A stretch of 64,000 nucleotides of DNA from Acidovorax sp. NCPPB 3576 (lineage in GTDB: Bacteria > Pseudomonadota > Gammaproteobacteria > Burkholderiales > Burkholderiaceae_C), in assembly GCF_028473605.1 (NCBI RefSeq), contig NZ_CP097267.1, forward strand, positions 1,914,501 to 1,978,500. The letters run 5' to 3'. Every line of letters begins with the position of its first letter. Within the stretch, counting starts at the first letter, position 1. The notes below the pieces were generated by a model. It made no database searches and had not been told where the DNA came from. It saw only the letters and a program-made list of their open reading frames with translations. Below are positions 55,006 through 63,724 of the stretch, piece after piece. The translations under genes and the position numbers were made by a program.

Positions 55006-55058
55006 AAAAATGATAGCTGCCAACGCCCACAGGAAAAGCGCCAGAGGCCTAAAAGGCC
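55006..55058 (+). repeat. Dispersed ~55-bp repeat, copy 4, abutting the tonB start codon
   Basis: AAAAATGATAGCTGCCAACG, then GAAAAGCGCCAGAGGCCTAA and AAGGCC, match the family ends (TGATAGC, GCGCCAGAGGCC). It occupies the whole interval between the tonB ATG and the short upstream frame ending at 55062. Confidence 0.7.
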
Positions 55059-55061
55059 AAG

Positions 55062-55136
55062 TTACTTACGGAAGATCCACCACACGGAGCCGATGACGAG
55101 GATCAGGCTGCCTGCGAGGGTTGAGAGCAGTTCCAT
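55062..55136 (-). CDS. Possible 24-residue single-pass membrane peptide between bfd and tonB
   Basis: The frame encodes MELLSTLAGSLILVIG followed by SVWWIFRK: a single hydrophobic helix with a basic end. GGAAAG lies about 9 bases upstream of the ATG. It overlaps the last 34 bases of bfd in another frame and ends just before repeat copy 4. Nothing like it is known to me in Ton systems. Its size makes a chance frame possible; position in an iron operon and the helix-plus-basic-end design argue for a real small protein. Confidence 0.4.
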   Translation of the reverse strand: MELLSTLAGSLILVIGSVWWIFRK

Positions 55137-55375
55137 GCTTTGCTTTCCAAAATGGAGTTGGCAAGCTGGATCGTCTGCGAGGCGATCTCTTTGTGCAGCG
55201 CGGCGACCGGGTGCGACACGCTGCACTGGGCCACGACATCCCGTGCGCAGCTTTCGCAACGGCCGCATTGCGTGGCCACGCCCAGCTCGAACTGGATCTC
55301 GTCGAAACTCATGCCAGCATGAGCATGGCGTGCAATTTCGCGGTCAGAAACCCGGCGGCAGACACAAACGATCAT
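55103..55375 (-). CDS. bfd: Bacterioferritin-associated ferredoxin-like (2Fe-2S) protein
   Basis: Bfd reduces ferric iron in bacterioferritin to release it when iron is scarce. The 90-residue product has the four-cysteine BFD pattern: MIVCVCRRVSDREIARHAHA and GVATQCGRCESCARDVV. The C-terminal ~35 residues extend beyond the core domain. The ATG at 55375 starts exactly at the family N-terminus. A Fur box and a perfect TATAAT lie just upstream. It leads the minus-strand bfd-tonB-exbB-exbD series. No bacterioferritin gene is in the window. Confidence 0.93.
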   Translation of the reverse strand: MIVCVCRRVSDREIARHAHAGMSFDEIQFELGVATQCGRCESCARDVVAQCSVSHPVAALHKEIASQTIQLANSILESKAWNCSQPSQAA

Positions 55376-55412
55376 GGTGCAGGCAGTGTTGGCTGGCTGT
55401 TGACAATAGCGC

Positions 55413-55442
55413 ATTATAAATGCGAATTCATCGCATTTGCAA
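55413..55442 (-). promoter_or_regulatory. Fur-controlled promoter of bfd/tonB
   Basis: On the minus strand TTGCAA (55442-55437) and TATAAT (55418-55413) are 18 bp apart. The spacer is an inverted repeat with arms AAATGCGA and TCGCATTT around ATTCA (55418-55438), a Fur-box-like palindrome. Placement in the spacer fits classical iron repression. Confidence 0.75.
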
Positions 55443-55521
55443 TCCGTGGAGCTTTTCCTTTTTGAAAAACAGTGTATTGACGCGGCGGCATCTCGCGGGT
55501 TCCCCCAGGCGAGGGCGAAAA

Positions 55522-55550
55522 AAAGCCGGCATGGATGCCGGCTTTGTTTT
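55522..55550. terminator. Terminator downstream of the SWIB gene
   Basis: Stem AAAGCCGGCA / TGCCGGCTTT with a TGGA loop, followed by TGTTTTTC on the plus strand and preceded by an A run, so it can serve the minus-strand SWIB gene ending at 55588. Confidence 0.85.
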
Positions 55551-55587
55551 TCATGCGCCGTCTGCTGAACGCGCAGGCGATGAATTT

Positions 55588-55896
55588 TTACTTCACATGC
55601 TTGCCGATCAGGCCAGCCATTTCGAACATGGAAACCTGGGGCTTGCCGAACACTTCCTTGAGTTTGGCGTCGGCATTGATCATGCGCTTGTTGCTTGCGT
55701 CTTGCAGGTCGTTGGCCTTGATGTAGACCCACAGCTTGCTGATGATCTCGGTACGGGGCAAGGGCGTGGAGCCCACGACGGCAGCCAGGGCAGGGCTGGG
55801 CGTAAGGGCTTTCATGAAAGCGGCGTTCGGGGTGCGCTTCTTCGCGGGGGCTGCGGCCTTGGCTTCGGAGGCCGGCGCTTTCTTTGCAGTTGCCAT
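55588..55896 (-). CDS. SWIB/MDM2 domain-containing protein
   Basis: The 102-residue protein has a Lys/Ala-rich basic N-terminus (TAKKAPASEAKAAAPAKKRT) and a SWIB domain (about residues 30-100: MKALTPSPALAAVVGSTPLP, RTEIISKLWVYIKANDLQDA, INADAKLKEVFG). Bacterial SWIB proteins of this form are nucleoid- or topoisomerase-related by association; no function is established. The ATG at 55896 lies 15 bp after a purine-rich stretch. The 219 bp upstream hold no gene that I can support. Confidence 0.9.
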   Translation of the reverse strand: MATAKKAPASEAKAAAPAKKRTPNAAFMKALTPSPALAAVVGSTPLPRTEIISKLWVYIKANDLQDASNKRMINADAKLKEVFGKPQVSMFEMAGLIGKHVK

Positions 55897-56115
55897 GTTG
55901 GGTTTTCCTTGTTGGAAGTGAAATATCGTCACCAGCGAAAACCTGCTTCTCCACTGGCCCGCAGATGCTACTGGGAAAAAAACGCGTTTCCAAGGGAGAC
56001 AGGGCTTTTTTTGCCTCCATTTGTTGCGCGGCTACTGCGCGGTCAGCACACCGAGTCAAGCTCCCGAAGCTATTGGAATGGATGCACATGCTCCCGAATG
56101 AACGTAGGCAGCATC

Positions 56116-57039
56116 TCAACGTGCTCGCCGCGAGATGAAAATGGCCACGACCGCTGACAGGATCACTGCGCAGGCCACCCATTCGCCAGCGGTCAGGTGC
56201 TCGCCAGCGATTGCGCTGCCGATTAGCAGGGCAATCAGTGGATTGACGAATGCGTAGCTCGATGCCAGTGCTGGAGTCGCATGGCGCAGCAAATAAAGGT
56301 AAGCGCTGAACCCGAACAGGGAGCCCAGTGTCACCAGGTAGAGCCATGCGGCCACGGCCTCGGGTTGTGGTGGCCACACAGGCTGCTCGCCCAGTGCCAG
56401 GGAGACGGCCATCAGCACGGCGCCTCCGCACAGCATCTCGCTGGCGAAACCACTGGCCCCGTCCGCTAGCGGGAAACGCGTGGTGGAGAGGACAGATCCC
56501 AAAGACCAGGACAAGGTCGCTGCGAGCATGCAGACCATGCTGAGGGGCGATGCAGAAAAGCTGGCACCTTGCATCAGCACCACAACACCCAGGGCGCCCA
56601 GCACCATGCCCATCGTCTCGCCGCCGGTCGGCCGCCTTCCCCACAACAGCCCCCATGCGGCGATCATCATTGGCACCACGGCCACGCAAGCCGCAATGAG
56701 GCCGGAGCCGACGTGCAGGCTCGCGGTGGCCGTCAGCCCCATCCCACCGCCCAGCATTAGCGCACCGACGATGAGCGCGTGGAGCCACTGCCGCTTCGTC
56801 GGGAGTCTTGGTGGGTTGCCGCAGCGGGGTGTGCGCCATGCCACCCACGCCATCAGCAGCGCCCCTGCAGCAAGAAAGCGGGTCCCCATCTGAAAGAACG
56901 GCGGAAAGCTTTTGAGCGCCACCTGGATGGCGAGATAGGTCGAACCCCAGATGAGATAGCAGGCCAAAAGGGCCAGGAGCAGCACCGTGGGGAGGCTGCG
57001 TGCAGCGGGGCTGGCGGGGGATGTGGAAAGTGAAGTCAT
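56116..57039 (-). CDS. EamA family (DMT superfamily) transporter
   Basis: The 307-residue protein has ten predicted membrane helices in two EamA repeats. The family motif at the N-terminus is LLACYLIWGSTYLAIQVALK. The second repeat has SLFGFSAYLYLLRHATPALA and SYAFVNPLIALLIGSAIAGE. It is of the YedA/RhtA-like amino acid or metabolite exporter type. The divergent Lrp/AsnC gene 93 bp away suggests amino acid-responsive expression. Substrate unknown. Confidence 0.9.
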   Translation of the reverse strand: MTSLSTSPASPAARSLPTVLLLALLACYLIWGSTYLAIQVALKSFPPFFQMGTRFLAAGALLMAWVAWRTPRCGNPPRLPTKRQWLHALIVGALMLGGGMGLTATASLHVGSGLIAACVAVVPMMIAAWGLLWGRRPTGGETMGMVLGALGVVVLMQGASFSASPLSMVCMLAATLSWSLGSVLSTTRFPLADGASGFASEMLCGGAVLMAVSLALGEQPVWPPQPEAVAAWLYLVTLGSLFGFSAYLYLLRHATPALASSYAFVNPLIALLIGSAIAGEHLTAGEWVACAVILSAVVAIFISRRAR

Positions 57040-57132
57040 GCCGCAAATGCTATGCAGGCTGAGCGTGCTATTCCATGGTATTTGAAAGGCTGAAGATATA
57101 GATCACCTTTGTTTCAATGGTTAAATAACGCC

Positions 57133-57624
57133 ATGGCCGAAGTTTCTCAATTGGATGCCCACGACGGCAGAATCCTGGCCGAATTGCAGCAGGATGCCCG
57201 CATTTCGATGGCCGAACTGGGCCGGCGGGTGCACCTCAGCCAGCCTGCAGTGACCGAGCGGGTTCGCAAGCTGGAAGCCTCGGGCGTGATCCGGGGTTAT
57301 GGCGTTCGTCTGGATTACTCCCGCCTGGGCTATGGCATTCGCGCAGTCATCCGAGTAGGCCGGGCGGAATATGCCCGGGTGGTTCGGCTGATCGAAGAGA
57401 CGCCCGAGGTCTTGAACGCCTACAACGTCACGGGAGAAGACAGCTGGGTCCTAGAAATCGCAGTGATCGATGTCAGCCACCTGGATGCCGTGGTGACGGG
57501 GTTCTGCCTGCTGGCGGAAACCTCCACGTGCATCGTGCTCAACGCCCCTCGCGAGCACGCACAAGTGTTGCCGGCGCGGCGCGACAGCATCAAGCCCCCC
57601 ATTCGCAAAGTGACAGGGCGTTAG
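57133..57624 (+). CDS. Lrp/AsnC family transcriptional regulator
   Basis: The 163-residue product has an N-terminal HTH (LDAHDGRILAELQQDARISM, LGRRVHLSQPAVTERVRKLE) and a RAM ligand domain (TPEVLNAYNVTGEDSWVLEI, LLAETSTCIVLNAP). Divergence from the EamA transporter is a common arrangement in which the regulator controls an amino acid exporter. The ATG at 57133 begins close to the HTH; an upstream in-frame ATG at 57109 is less likely. Confidence 0.9.
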   Translation: MAEVSQLDAHDGRILAELQQDARISMAELGRRVHLSQPAVTERVRKLEASGVIRGYGVRLDYSRLGYGIRAVIRVGRAEYARVVRLIEETPEVLNAYNVTGEDSWVLEIAVIDVSHLDAVVTGFCLLAETSTCIVLNAPREHAQVLPARRDSIKPPIRKVTGR

Positions 57625-57645
57625 CCACTGGAGCAGAAGGCGCAA

Positions 57646-58626
57646 TCAATGCCGAGGCGATTGCGAGTCCATCGCTTCAGCATTGGCTTCAGATGAAAGC
57701 CGGCGCATTGAAGATTTTTCAGGAAGCGTGGCCAGGACGACGCTGGCGATCGCAATACCGAAAGCGATCAGTTGAACCGGGGCAAGACGCTCTCCGAGCA
57801 CCAGCACCCCCACCAACGCCGCGCTGATGGGCAGCATCACGGTAAAGACGCCGCCTTGTGCGGCAGGCACCGCTTTGAGCCCCGTCATCCACAGCCACAC
57901 GGTCCACATGCTCGCGGCTAGCGCATAGAAGATGAGTAGCGTCCACAGGCCGGGGGTAAGCGTGGCAAAGTCAAAATGCCATGCTGCGTACAGTCCCATG
58001 GGGGTGGCCAGCGCGAATCCCCACAGGTTGATCAATGAAGTGATGCGGCGCGGCCCCAGCGTGCCGGTCAGTTTCTTGCCGATGACCGAATAGGCCGCCT
58101 CGCACAGAACGGCACCCAGCAAGAGCAATTGCCCAAGCCAAACCAGATTGGGATCATTTTCGCCCTCATGCCGGGAATTTACTTGGTTGTGATGCTCTGA
58201 ATTTGATAGCGAAAAGAGCGCGATGCCGACGACGGCGCACCCGACCGCGATCCAGGTTCGCGCAGAAACCTTTTCCTTCAAGAAGAACCAGCTCATCACC
58301 GCCACCGCGGCGGGTATTCCGGCCATCGTCACCCCTGCAGATACGGCGCTGGTGAGACTCACGCCCGAGATCATGCAAAGGGTGAAGAGGAAGTTGCCCA
58401 AAAAAGACTCGAGGAAAAGCAGGCGCCGGACTTGCGGTGTCATCGGGCCTTCATCTGCGGGTTTCTTGAGCCAGTGGAGCATTCCCAGCCCCCCAATGCC
58501 AAACCGCATCCACGCCAGCAAAAAGACCGGCAGCGCGGCAGCAAGGGGCTTGGACAAGGCGACGTAGCTGCCCACGAGCGACATGCTCAATGCAAGGCAG
58601 AGATAGGCTGCGGGGCGGCTTGGCAT
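57646..58626 (-). CDS. EamA family (DMT superfamily) transporter
   Basis: The 326-residue protein has ten membrane helices in two EamA repeats: YLCLALSMSLVGSYVALSKP, FTLCMISGVSLTSAVSAGVT, SVIGKKLTGTLGPRRITSLI and TVMLPISAALVGVLVLGERL. An unusual polar loop of about 20 residues (NSEHHNQVNSRHEGENDPN) separates helices five and six. It is encoded by a locally AT-richer stretch containing TTTGATAGC, possibly a decayed member of the dispersed repeat family. The ATG at 58626 is the start closest to the first helix. It converges with the Lrp gene and is divergent from the next gene. Substrate unknown. Confidence 0.88.
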   Translation of the reverse strand: MPSRPAAYLCLALSMSLVGSYVALSKPLAAALPVFLLAWMRFGIGGLGMLHWLKKPADEGPMTPQVRRLLFLESFLGNFLFTLCMISGVSLTSAVSAGVTMAGIPAAVAVMSWFFLKEKVSARTWIAVGCAVVGIALFSLSNSEHHNQVNSRHEGENDPNLVWLGQLLLLGAVLCEAAYSVIGKKLTGTLGPRRITSLINLWGFALATPMGLYAAWHFDFATLTPGLWTLLIFYALAASMWTVWLWMTGLKAVPAAQGGVFTVMLPISAALVGVLVLGERLAPVQLIAFGIAIASVVLATLPEKSSMRRLSSEANAEAMDSQSPRH

Positions 58627-58675
58627 GTTCGCGTGTTGGATAGACTTTGCGGGTAGTACCCTGGAGCGCGCCATC

Positions 58676-59104
58676 ATGCCCGACGAAACCCTTCATCCTT
58701 TTTCACGATATGTTTTTGTTTATGGCACTTTGCGCCGTGGCGGGAGCAACGACATCACCCGGTTGGCACCCCCGGCAATCTTTTTAGGGGAGGCGTTCGT
58801 CCGCGGGACGCTTTACGACTTGGGTGCCTATCCAGGAATCGCTCTGCACCTGGTGGATTCCGCGGAGCACGGAGACTTCTCCGTGCGTGGGGAGATCTAT
58901 GCGATTTCGCCTGAACTGGAACGTCGGCTGGATGAAATCGAGGGTCTCCTTCCAGAGCCCAACGGGGAGTATCAAAAGCGTGAAATAACGGTTTTGTTGG
59001 ATGGGCAGCACTTGGAATGCCTTGTCTACGAAATCAATTCTGAACATCTTGAGAACGCAATCCGCATAGCCCACGGCGACTGGATGAAAGATCGCAGGCT
59101 ATAA
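58676..59104 (+). CDS. Gamma-glutamylcyclotransferase family protein
   Basis: The 142-residue product has the GGCT-like substrate loop FVYGTLRRGGSN near the N-terminus and the acidic catalytic region (VRGEIYAISPELERRLDEIE, with the conserved Glu). Close relatives include YtfP and the AIG2-like proteins, whose substrates are often unknown. The gene is AT-richer toward its 3' end than the neighbours. It is followed by the aceA regulatory region. Confidence 0.87.
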   Translation: MPDETLHPFSRYVFVYGTLRRGGSNDITRLAPPAIFLGEAFVRGTLYDLGAYPGIALHLVDSAEHGDFSVRGEIYAISPELERRLDEIEGLLPEPNGEYQKREITVLLDGQHLECLVYEINSEHLENAIRIAHGDWMKDRRL

Positions 59105-59353
59105 GGTTTTGCATCGCAAAATTGGATTTTCACATTGCGAAATTATTGCGTGTTGCATTGCCGCAAAATTTCTTGATATGAGAAATTAAATTTCGCATTA
59201 AGAAATTTTATGTATAAGTCAATGATTTAAAACAACAATTTTTATCTCTTATATAAGACATAAGAGCTTGCTCCAGTCTTGTACAAGACTTAAAGTGATT
59301 TCCAAGGGCCGCCTCTTTCAGCCCGGCTTTTCAATCAACCCACGGAGTGACTC
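59105..59353 (+). promoter_or_regulatory. AT-rich, palindrome-rich promoter region of aceA
   Basis: A 249-bp AT-rich gap. Repeated motifs of the form TTGC(A/G)AAAT or its complement occur in the first half (GCAAAATT, TGCGAAATT, GCAAAATTT, AATTTCGCA). Nearer the gene lie two perfect palindromes with shared ends: TCTTATATAAGA (59247-59258) and AGTCTTGTACAAGACT (59275-59290). They look like operators for at least two regulators of isocitrate lyase, expected to be induced on acetate or fatty acids. The regulators cannot be named from sequence. Confidence 0.6.
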
Positions 59354-60673
59354 ATGCCTCAATCCTTCAACGAACAACTCAGCCGCGAACAGCAAATTGC
59401 CGCCCTGGAAAAAGACTGGGCACAGAATCCCCGTTGGAAGGGAATCAAGCGTGGCTACAGCGCTGCAGATGTCGTGCGTCTTCGGGGTTCCTTTCAGGTG
59501 GAGTACACATTGGCTCGGCGGGGTGCCGAAAAGTTGTGGGGTCTGGTCAACAACGAGCCCTACGTGAATTGCCTGGGTGCGCTCACAGGCGGCCAGGCCA
59601 TGCAGCAAGTCAAGGCCGGGATCAAGGCGATCTATCTGTCCGGCTGGCAAGTGGCAGCAGACAACAATGAATATGCGGCGATGTATCCCGACCAATCGCT
59701 TTATCCCGTTGATTCGGTACCGAAGGTGGTTGAGCGCATCAACAATGCCTTCACCCGTGCGGATGAGATTCAGTGGTCCAAAGGTGCCAACCCTGGCGAT
59801 GCAGGCTTTGTCGACTACTACGCACCCATCGTGGCCGATGCCGAAGCAGGGTTTGGCGGCGTGCTGAACGCCTATGAGTTGATGAAGGCCATGATCCGCG
59901 CAGGGGCCGGCGGTGTGCATTTCGAAGACCAACTGGCCTCTGTGAAAAAGTGTGGCCACATGGGCGGCAAGGTGCTGGTTCCTACCCAGGAAGCGGTGCA
60001 AAAGTTGATCGCTGCACGCATGGCTGCAGACGTCTATGGTGTGCCGACCCTGGTGATTGCGCGGACCGATGCGGAGGCCGCCGACCTGATCACCAGCGAT
60101 TACGACGCCAACGACAAACCGTTCCTGACAGGTGAGCGCACGGCCGAAGGTTTCTACAAGACCAAGAAAGGCTTGGATCAGGCCATCAGCCGCGCGGTTG
60201 CGTATGCGGATTACGCGGATCTGGTGTGGTGCGAGACCGGCACGCCGGACCTGGAATTCGCTAAGAAGTTTGCGGATGCCGTGCATGCCAAGCACCCCGG
60301 CAAGATGCTGGCGTACAACTGCTCGCCATCATTCAACTGGAAGAAGAACCTCGACGATGCCACCATCGCCAAGTTCCAGCGCGAACTGGGCGCCATGGGC
60401 TACAAGTACCAGTTCATCACGCTGGCCGGCATCCACAGCATGTGGTTCAACATGTTCGACCTAGCGCAGGATTACGTGAAGCGCGGCATGTCGGCCTATG
60501 TCGAAAAGGTGCAGGAGCCTGAATTCGCAGCACGCGATCGTGGCTACACCTTCGTTTCGCACCAGCAAGAAGTGGGGACGGGTTATTTCGACGATGTGAC
60601 CACGGTGATCCAGGGCGGCAAATCCAGCGTGACGGCACTCACGGGTTCGACCGAAGAAGAGCAGTTCCACTGA
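59354..60673 (+). CDS. aceA: Isocitrate lyase
   Basis: AceA splits isocitrate to succinate and glyoxylate, the first step of the glyoxylate bypass. The 439-residue protein has [40 protein letters not shown] with the catalytic Cys in [25 protein letters not shown], and [20 protein letters not shown]. Length fits the short bacterial form. GGAG lies 9 bp before the ATG. No malate synthase gene is adjacent. A terminator follows. Confidence 0.96.
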   Translation: MPQSFNEQLSREQQIAALEKDWAQNPRWKGIKRGYSAADVVRLRGSFQVEYTLARRGAEKLWGLVNNEPYVNCLGALTGGQAMQQVKAGIKAIYLSGWQVAADNNEYAAMYPDQSLYPVDSVPKVVERINNAFTRADEIQWSKGANPGDAGFVDYYAPIVADAEAGFGGVLNAYELMKAMIRAGAGGVHFEDQLASVKKCGHMGGKVLVPTQEAVQKLIAARMAADVYGVPTLVIARTDAEAADLITSDYDANDKPFLTGERTAEGFYKTKKGLDQAISRAVAYADYADLVWCETGTPDLEFAKKFADAVHAKHPGKMLAYNCSPSFNWKKNLDDATIAKFQRELGAMGYKYQFITLAGIHSMWFNMFDLAQDYVKRGMSAYVEKVQEPEFAARDRGYTFVSHQQEVGTGYFDDVTTVIQGGKSSVTALTGSTEEEQFH

Positions 60674-60690
60674 CCTTGCGTTGTCGATTG

Positions 60691-60719
60691 GCCTGGGGCT
60701 TCAAGGCCCCAGGCTTTTT
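60691..60719 (+). terminator. Intrinsic terminator after aceA
   Basis: Stem GCCTGGGGC / GCCCCAGGC with a TTCAAG loop, followed by five T residues, 18 bp after the aceA stop. Confidence 0.9.
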
Positions 60720-60868
60720 CCATGGGGCAGGTTAGAATCCCGCGATCATCACATCAGCACAAGAGCGAGAAAGGCACATCTGGTTATGACACCGCGAACT
60801 ACAACGGAGATGTTGACCGGCCTTTAAGGCTGCCTGTTCGCGCCTGCACAGATTTGCACTCTTCTTTC

Positions 60869-60897
60869 AAAAGCGCGGACTTCGTTCCGCGCTTTTT
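60869..60897 (+). terminator. Terminator-type hairpin in the thrS leader
   Basis: An 11-bp stem AAAAGCGCGGA / TCCGCGCTTTT with a CTTCGT loop and a T5 run. It lies 44 bp before the thrS ATG and about 130 bp after a TAGAAT -10 element (60733-60738), with no gene between. It may act as an attenuator. Confidence 0.75.
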
Positions 60898-60940
60898 GCT
60901 TTGTGGCACCGCGCGCCACTCCCTCGACAAGGATTCTTCA

Positions 60941-62860
60941 ATGATTCAGATCACGCTCCCCGACAACTCCCAACGCGAATATCCCGGCCCGGTGACGGTG
61001 GCAGAGGTGGCTCAGTCCATCGGCCCGGGACTGGCCAAGATGACGGTGGCAGGCAAAGTGGATGGGCGCCTGGTGGACGCCAGCGATGTGATCGACCACG
61101 ATGCCCGCTTGCAAATCATCACGCCGCGCGATGAGGAAGGCGTGGAGATCATCCGTCACTCTTGCGCTCACCTGGTCGGGCACGCCGTGAAGCAGCTCTA
61201 TCCTACGGCCCGGATGGTCATCGGCCCCGTCATCGACGAAGGCTTTTATTACGACATCGCCTATGAGCGGCCTTTCACGCCGGACGACATCGCTGCCATC
61301 GAGCAGCGCATGAAAGAACTGATTGCGCAGGACTACGACGTGATCAAGAAAATGACACCGCGGGACGAGGTGATCGAGGTGTTCAAGGCCCGAGGCGAAG
61401 ACTACAAACTCCGCCTTGTGGAGGACATGCCCGAAGAGAAAGCCATGGGCCTGTACTACCACCAGGAGTACGTGGACATGTGCCGCGGCCCCCACGTGCC
61501 GAACACTCGATTCCTGAAAGTCTTCAAGCTGACCCGGGTGTCCGGTGCTTACTGGCGTGGCGATGCCAAGAACGAGCAATTGCAGCGTGTCTATGGCACC
61601 GCGTGGGCCGACAAGAAGGACCTGGAGGCTTACGTCAAGCGCATCGAGGAGGCCGAAAAGCGCGATCACCGTCGCCTCGGCAGAGAGCTGGACCTGTTCC
61701 ACATCGACGAGCACTCGCCCGGTACCGTTTTCTGGCACCCAAAAGGCTGGACGATCTGGCAGGGCGTCGAGCAGTACATGCGCCAGGTGTATCGTGACAA
61801 CGGCTATCAGGAGGTGAAGGGCCCGCAAATCCTGGACAAACACCTGTGGGAAAAGACGGGGCACTGGGACAAGTACCGCGAGAACATGTTCACGACGGAG
61901 AGCGAAAAGCACGACTACGCACTCAAGCCGATGAACTGCCCCGGGCACATCCTGATCTTCAACCAAGGCGTGAAGAGCTATCGTGATCTGCCTTTGCGCT
62001 TCGGCGAATTCGGCCAGTGCCATCGCAATGAGCCGACGGGTGGCCTGCATGGAATTATGCGGGTTCGTGCGTTCACCCAGGATGACGGACATATCTTCTG
62101 CACCGAAGAGCAGATTCAGCAGGAGTGCATCAACTTCACGACGCTGTTGCAGAAGGTCTACAAAGACTTCGGCTTCACCGACATCATCTACAAAGTCGCC
62201 ACCCGGCCTGAAAAGCGCATCGGCTCTGAGGAAAGCTGGGACAAGGCAGAGAATGCATTGATTGAAAGCCTGAAAGCCTCTGGCTGCGACTACCAAATCG
62301 CCGTCGGTGACGGGGCTTTCTACGGCCCCAAGCTGGAATACACGTTGCGTGATGCCATTGGCCGTCACTGGCAGTGCGGCACCATTCAGGTCGATCCTTC
62401 CATGCCTGAACGGCTGGGTGCCGAGTACGTGGGGGAAGACGGTGCCCGGCATCGTCCCATCGTTTTGCACCGCGCCATTGTTGGCAGCTTGGAGCGTTTC
62501 ATCGGAATTCTGATCGAACAGCACGCAGGCGCATTGCCAGTCTGGTTGGCTCCAGTGCAGGTGGCCGTGCTGAACATCACGGGTGCACAGGACGATTACT
62601 GTCGTGAAATCGCCGCAAAGCTTCAAAAAGCACTGCCGAATCAAGACCTTAGGGTGGCGCTTGACCTGCGTAACGAAAAGATTACGTATAAAATACGAGA
62701 GCATTCGTTGCAAAAGCTGCCTTACATCATCGTTGCCGGTGAGAAAGAAAAGGTAGCAGGAGCCGTCGCAGTGCGCGCCCGGGGCAATCGAGACCTCGGT
62801 GTGATGTCCCTCGAAGCGTTCGTAGCGCTCATCGCCCAGGACATCGCTTCTAAAGCTTGA
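60941..62860 (+). CDS. thrS: Threonyl-tRNA synthetase
   Basis: ThrRS charges tRNA-Thr. The 639-residue protein has the N-terminal TGS domain ([20 protein letters not shown]) and the editing domain with [16 protein letters not shown] and the Cys/His site near [13 protein letters not shown]. The class II catalytic core has motif 2 [20 protein letters not shown] and motif 3 [18 protein letters not shown]. The anticodon-binding domain ends [15 protein letters not shown]. The ATG at 60941 matches the family start. infC follows 86 bp later. Confidence 0.97.
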   Translation: MIQITLPDNSQREYPGPVTVAEVAQSIGPGLAKMTVAGKVDGRLVDASDVIDHDARLQIITPRDEEGVEIIRHSCAHLVGHAVKQLYPTARMVIGPVIDEGFYYDIAYERPFTPDDIAAIEQRMKELIAQDYDVIKKMTPRDEVIEVFKARGEDYKLRLVEDMPEEKAMGLYYHQEYVDMCRGPHVPNTRFLKVFKLTRVSGAYWRGDAKNEQLQRVYGTAWADKKDLEAYVKRIEEAEKRDHRRLGRELDLFHIDEHSPGTVFWHPKGWTIWQGVEQYMRQVYRDNGYQEVKGPQILDKHLWEKTGHWDKYRENMFTTESEKHDYALKPMNCPGHILIFNQGVKSYRDLPLRFGEFGQCHRNEPTGGLHGIMRVRAFTQDDGHIFCTEEQIQQECINFTTLLQKVYKDFGFTDIIYKVATRPEKRIGSEESWDKAENALIESLKASGCDYQIAVGDGAFYGPKLEYTLRDAIGRHWQCGTIQVDPSMPERLGAEYVGEDGARHRPIVLHRAIVGSLERFIGILIEQHAGALPVWLAPVQVAVLNITGAQDDYCREIAAKLQKALPNQDLRVALDLRNEKITYKIREHSLQKLPYIIVAGEKEKVAGAVAVRARGNRDLGVMSLEAFVALIAQDIASKA

Positions 62861-62946
62861 TTTGGTGTCAAACTTGGCTTTAGCCCGCGTGAGTTGTGCG
62901 GTATTCGCTACGGTATTCGTAGCATTTTGATTGAAGGAAGATAGCC

Positions 62947-63537
62947 ATCGCTACTGAATTTCGTGATCGTCGCCAGCGCGAAGAGCGCAAGCACCGCCTG
63001 AACCGTGAAATCATGGCCCCTGAGGTTCGCCTCTCTGGTCCTGAGAACGAGCCGCTCGGGGTCGTAAGCCTCATGGAAGCCCTCCGCATGGCGGGTGAGC
63101 TGGATGTGGACTTGGTGGAGATTGCCGCAACGGCCAACCCTCCTGTGTGTCGCCTGATGGACTATGGCAAGTTCAAGTATCAGGAGCAAAAACGCGCGGC
63201 AGAGGCCAAGGCCAAGCAGACGGTCATCGAGATCAAGGAAATCAAATTCCGTCCCGGTACGGATGATGGTGACTACAACATCAAGATGCGCAACATTCGC
63301 CGCTTTCTGGCGGAAGGTGACAAATGCAAGATCACCTTGCGCTTCCGCGGCCGGGAGATCACCCATCAGGAATTGGGGTTGGCCTTGCTCAATCGCATTC
63401 GCGATGATTTGGGCGACACCATCCTGATCGAGCAGTTTCCCAAGCTCGAAGGCCGGCAAATGATCATGATGATCGCGCCTGGCAAGAAGAAGCCCGCTGG
63501 CAAGCCTGCAGCGGAAGGCGCCACCACCGCTGCTTGA
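62947..63537 (+). CDS. infC: Translation initiation factor IF-3, ATC start codon
   Basis: IF-3 checks initiator codon pairing on the 30S subunit. The 196-residue product runs [20 protein letters not shown], then [20 protein letters not shown], the linker [40 protein letters not shown] core, and [11 protein letters not shown]. The first ATG (63013) would remove 22 conserved residues. The frame upstream has a stop at 62932, and between it and 63013 there is no ATG, GTG or TTG in a suitable place. An AAGGAAG site lies 7 bp before ATC at 62947. A non-canonical start is a known feature of infC, used for IF-3 autoregulation. A small hairpin GCTAC/GTAGC lies at 62907-62923. Confidence 0.93.
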   Translation: MATEFRDRRQREERKHRLNREIMAPEVRLSGPENEPLGVVSLMEALRMAGELDVDLVEIAATANPPVCRLMDYGKFKYQEQKRAAEAKAKQTVIEIKEIKFRPGTDDGDYNIKMRNIRRFLAEGDKCKITLRFRGREITHQELGLALLNRIRDDLGDTILIEQFPKLEGRQMIMMIAPGKKKPAGKPAAEGATTAA

Positions 63538-63724
63538 GGTGGCTGGTGAGCTAGGCGTTTAAGTGAATTGACTGGGTCAGCCCCAAGGCTGGCTCGGGCA
63601 TAGGGGCCGTGAAAGCGGCACCGAACGGCAGGCCAAGGTTTGCCGTCAAAAAGTGACTCGGGGCCAACAAGGTTGCGGATCGGTTCGCAAACGCCTCGCG
63701 AGCACAAACAAAAGGAGCATTCAC

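Noticed and set aside
58180..58215. A fifth copy of the dispersed repeat inside the second EamA transporter
   Set aside because: Only TTTGATAGC and nearby AT-rich bases match; the TGCCCTAGT and GGAGGCC parts are missing, so I mention it only as a possible remnant.
60722..60940. A tRNA gene or tRNA-like operator before thrS
   Set aside because: No cloverleaf, T-loop consensus or CCA-adjacent acceptor stem could be assembled; only a terminator hairpin is clear.
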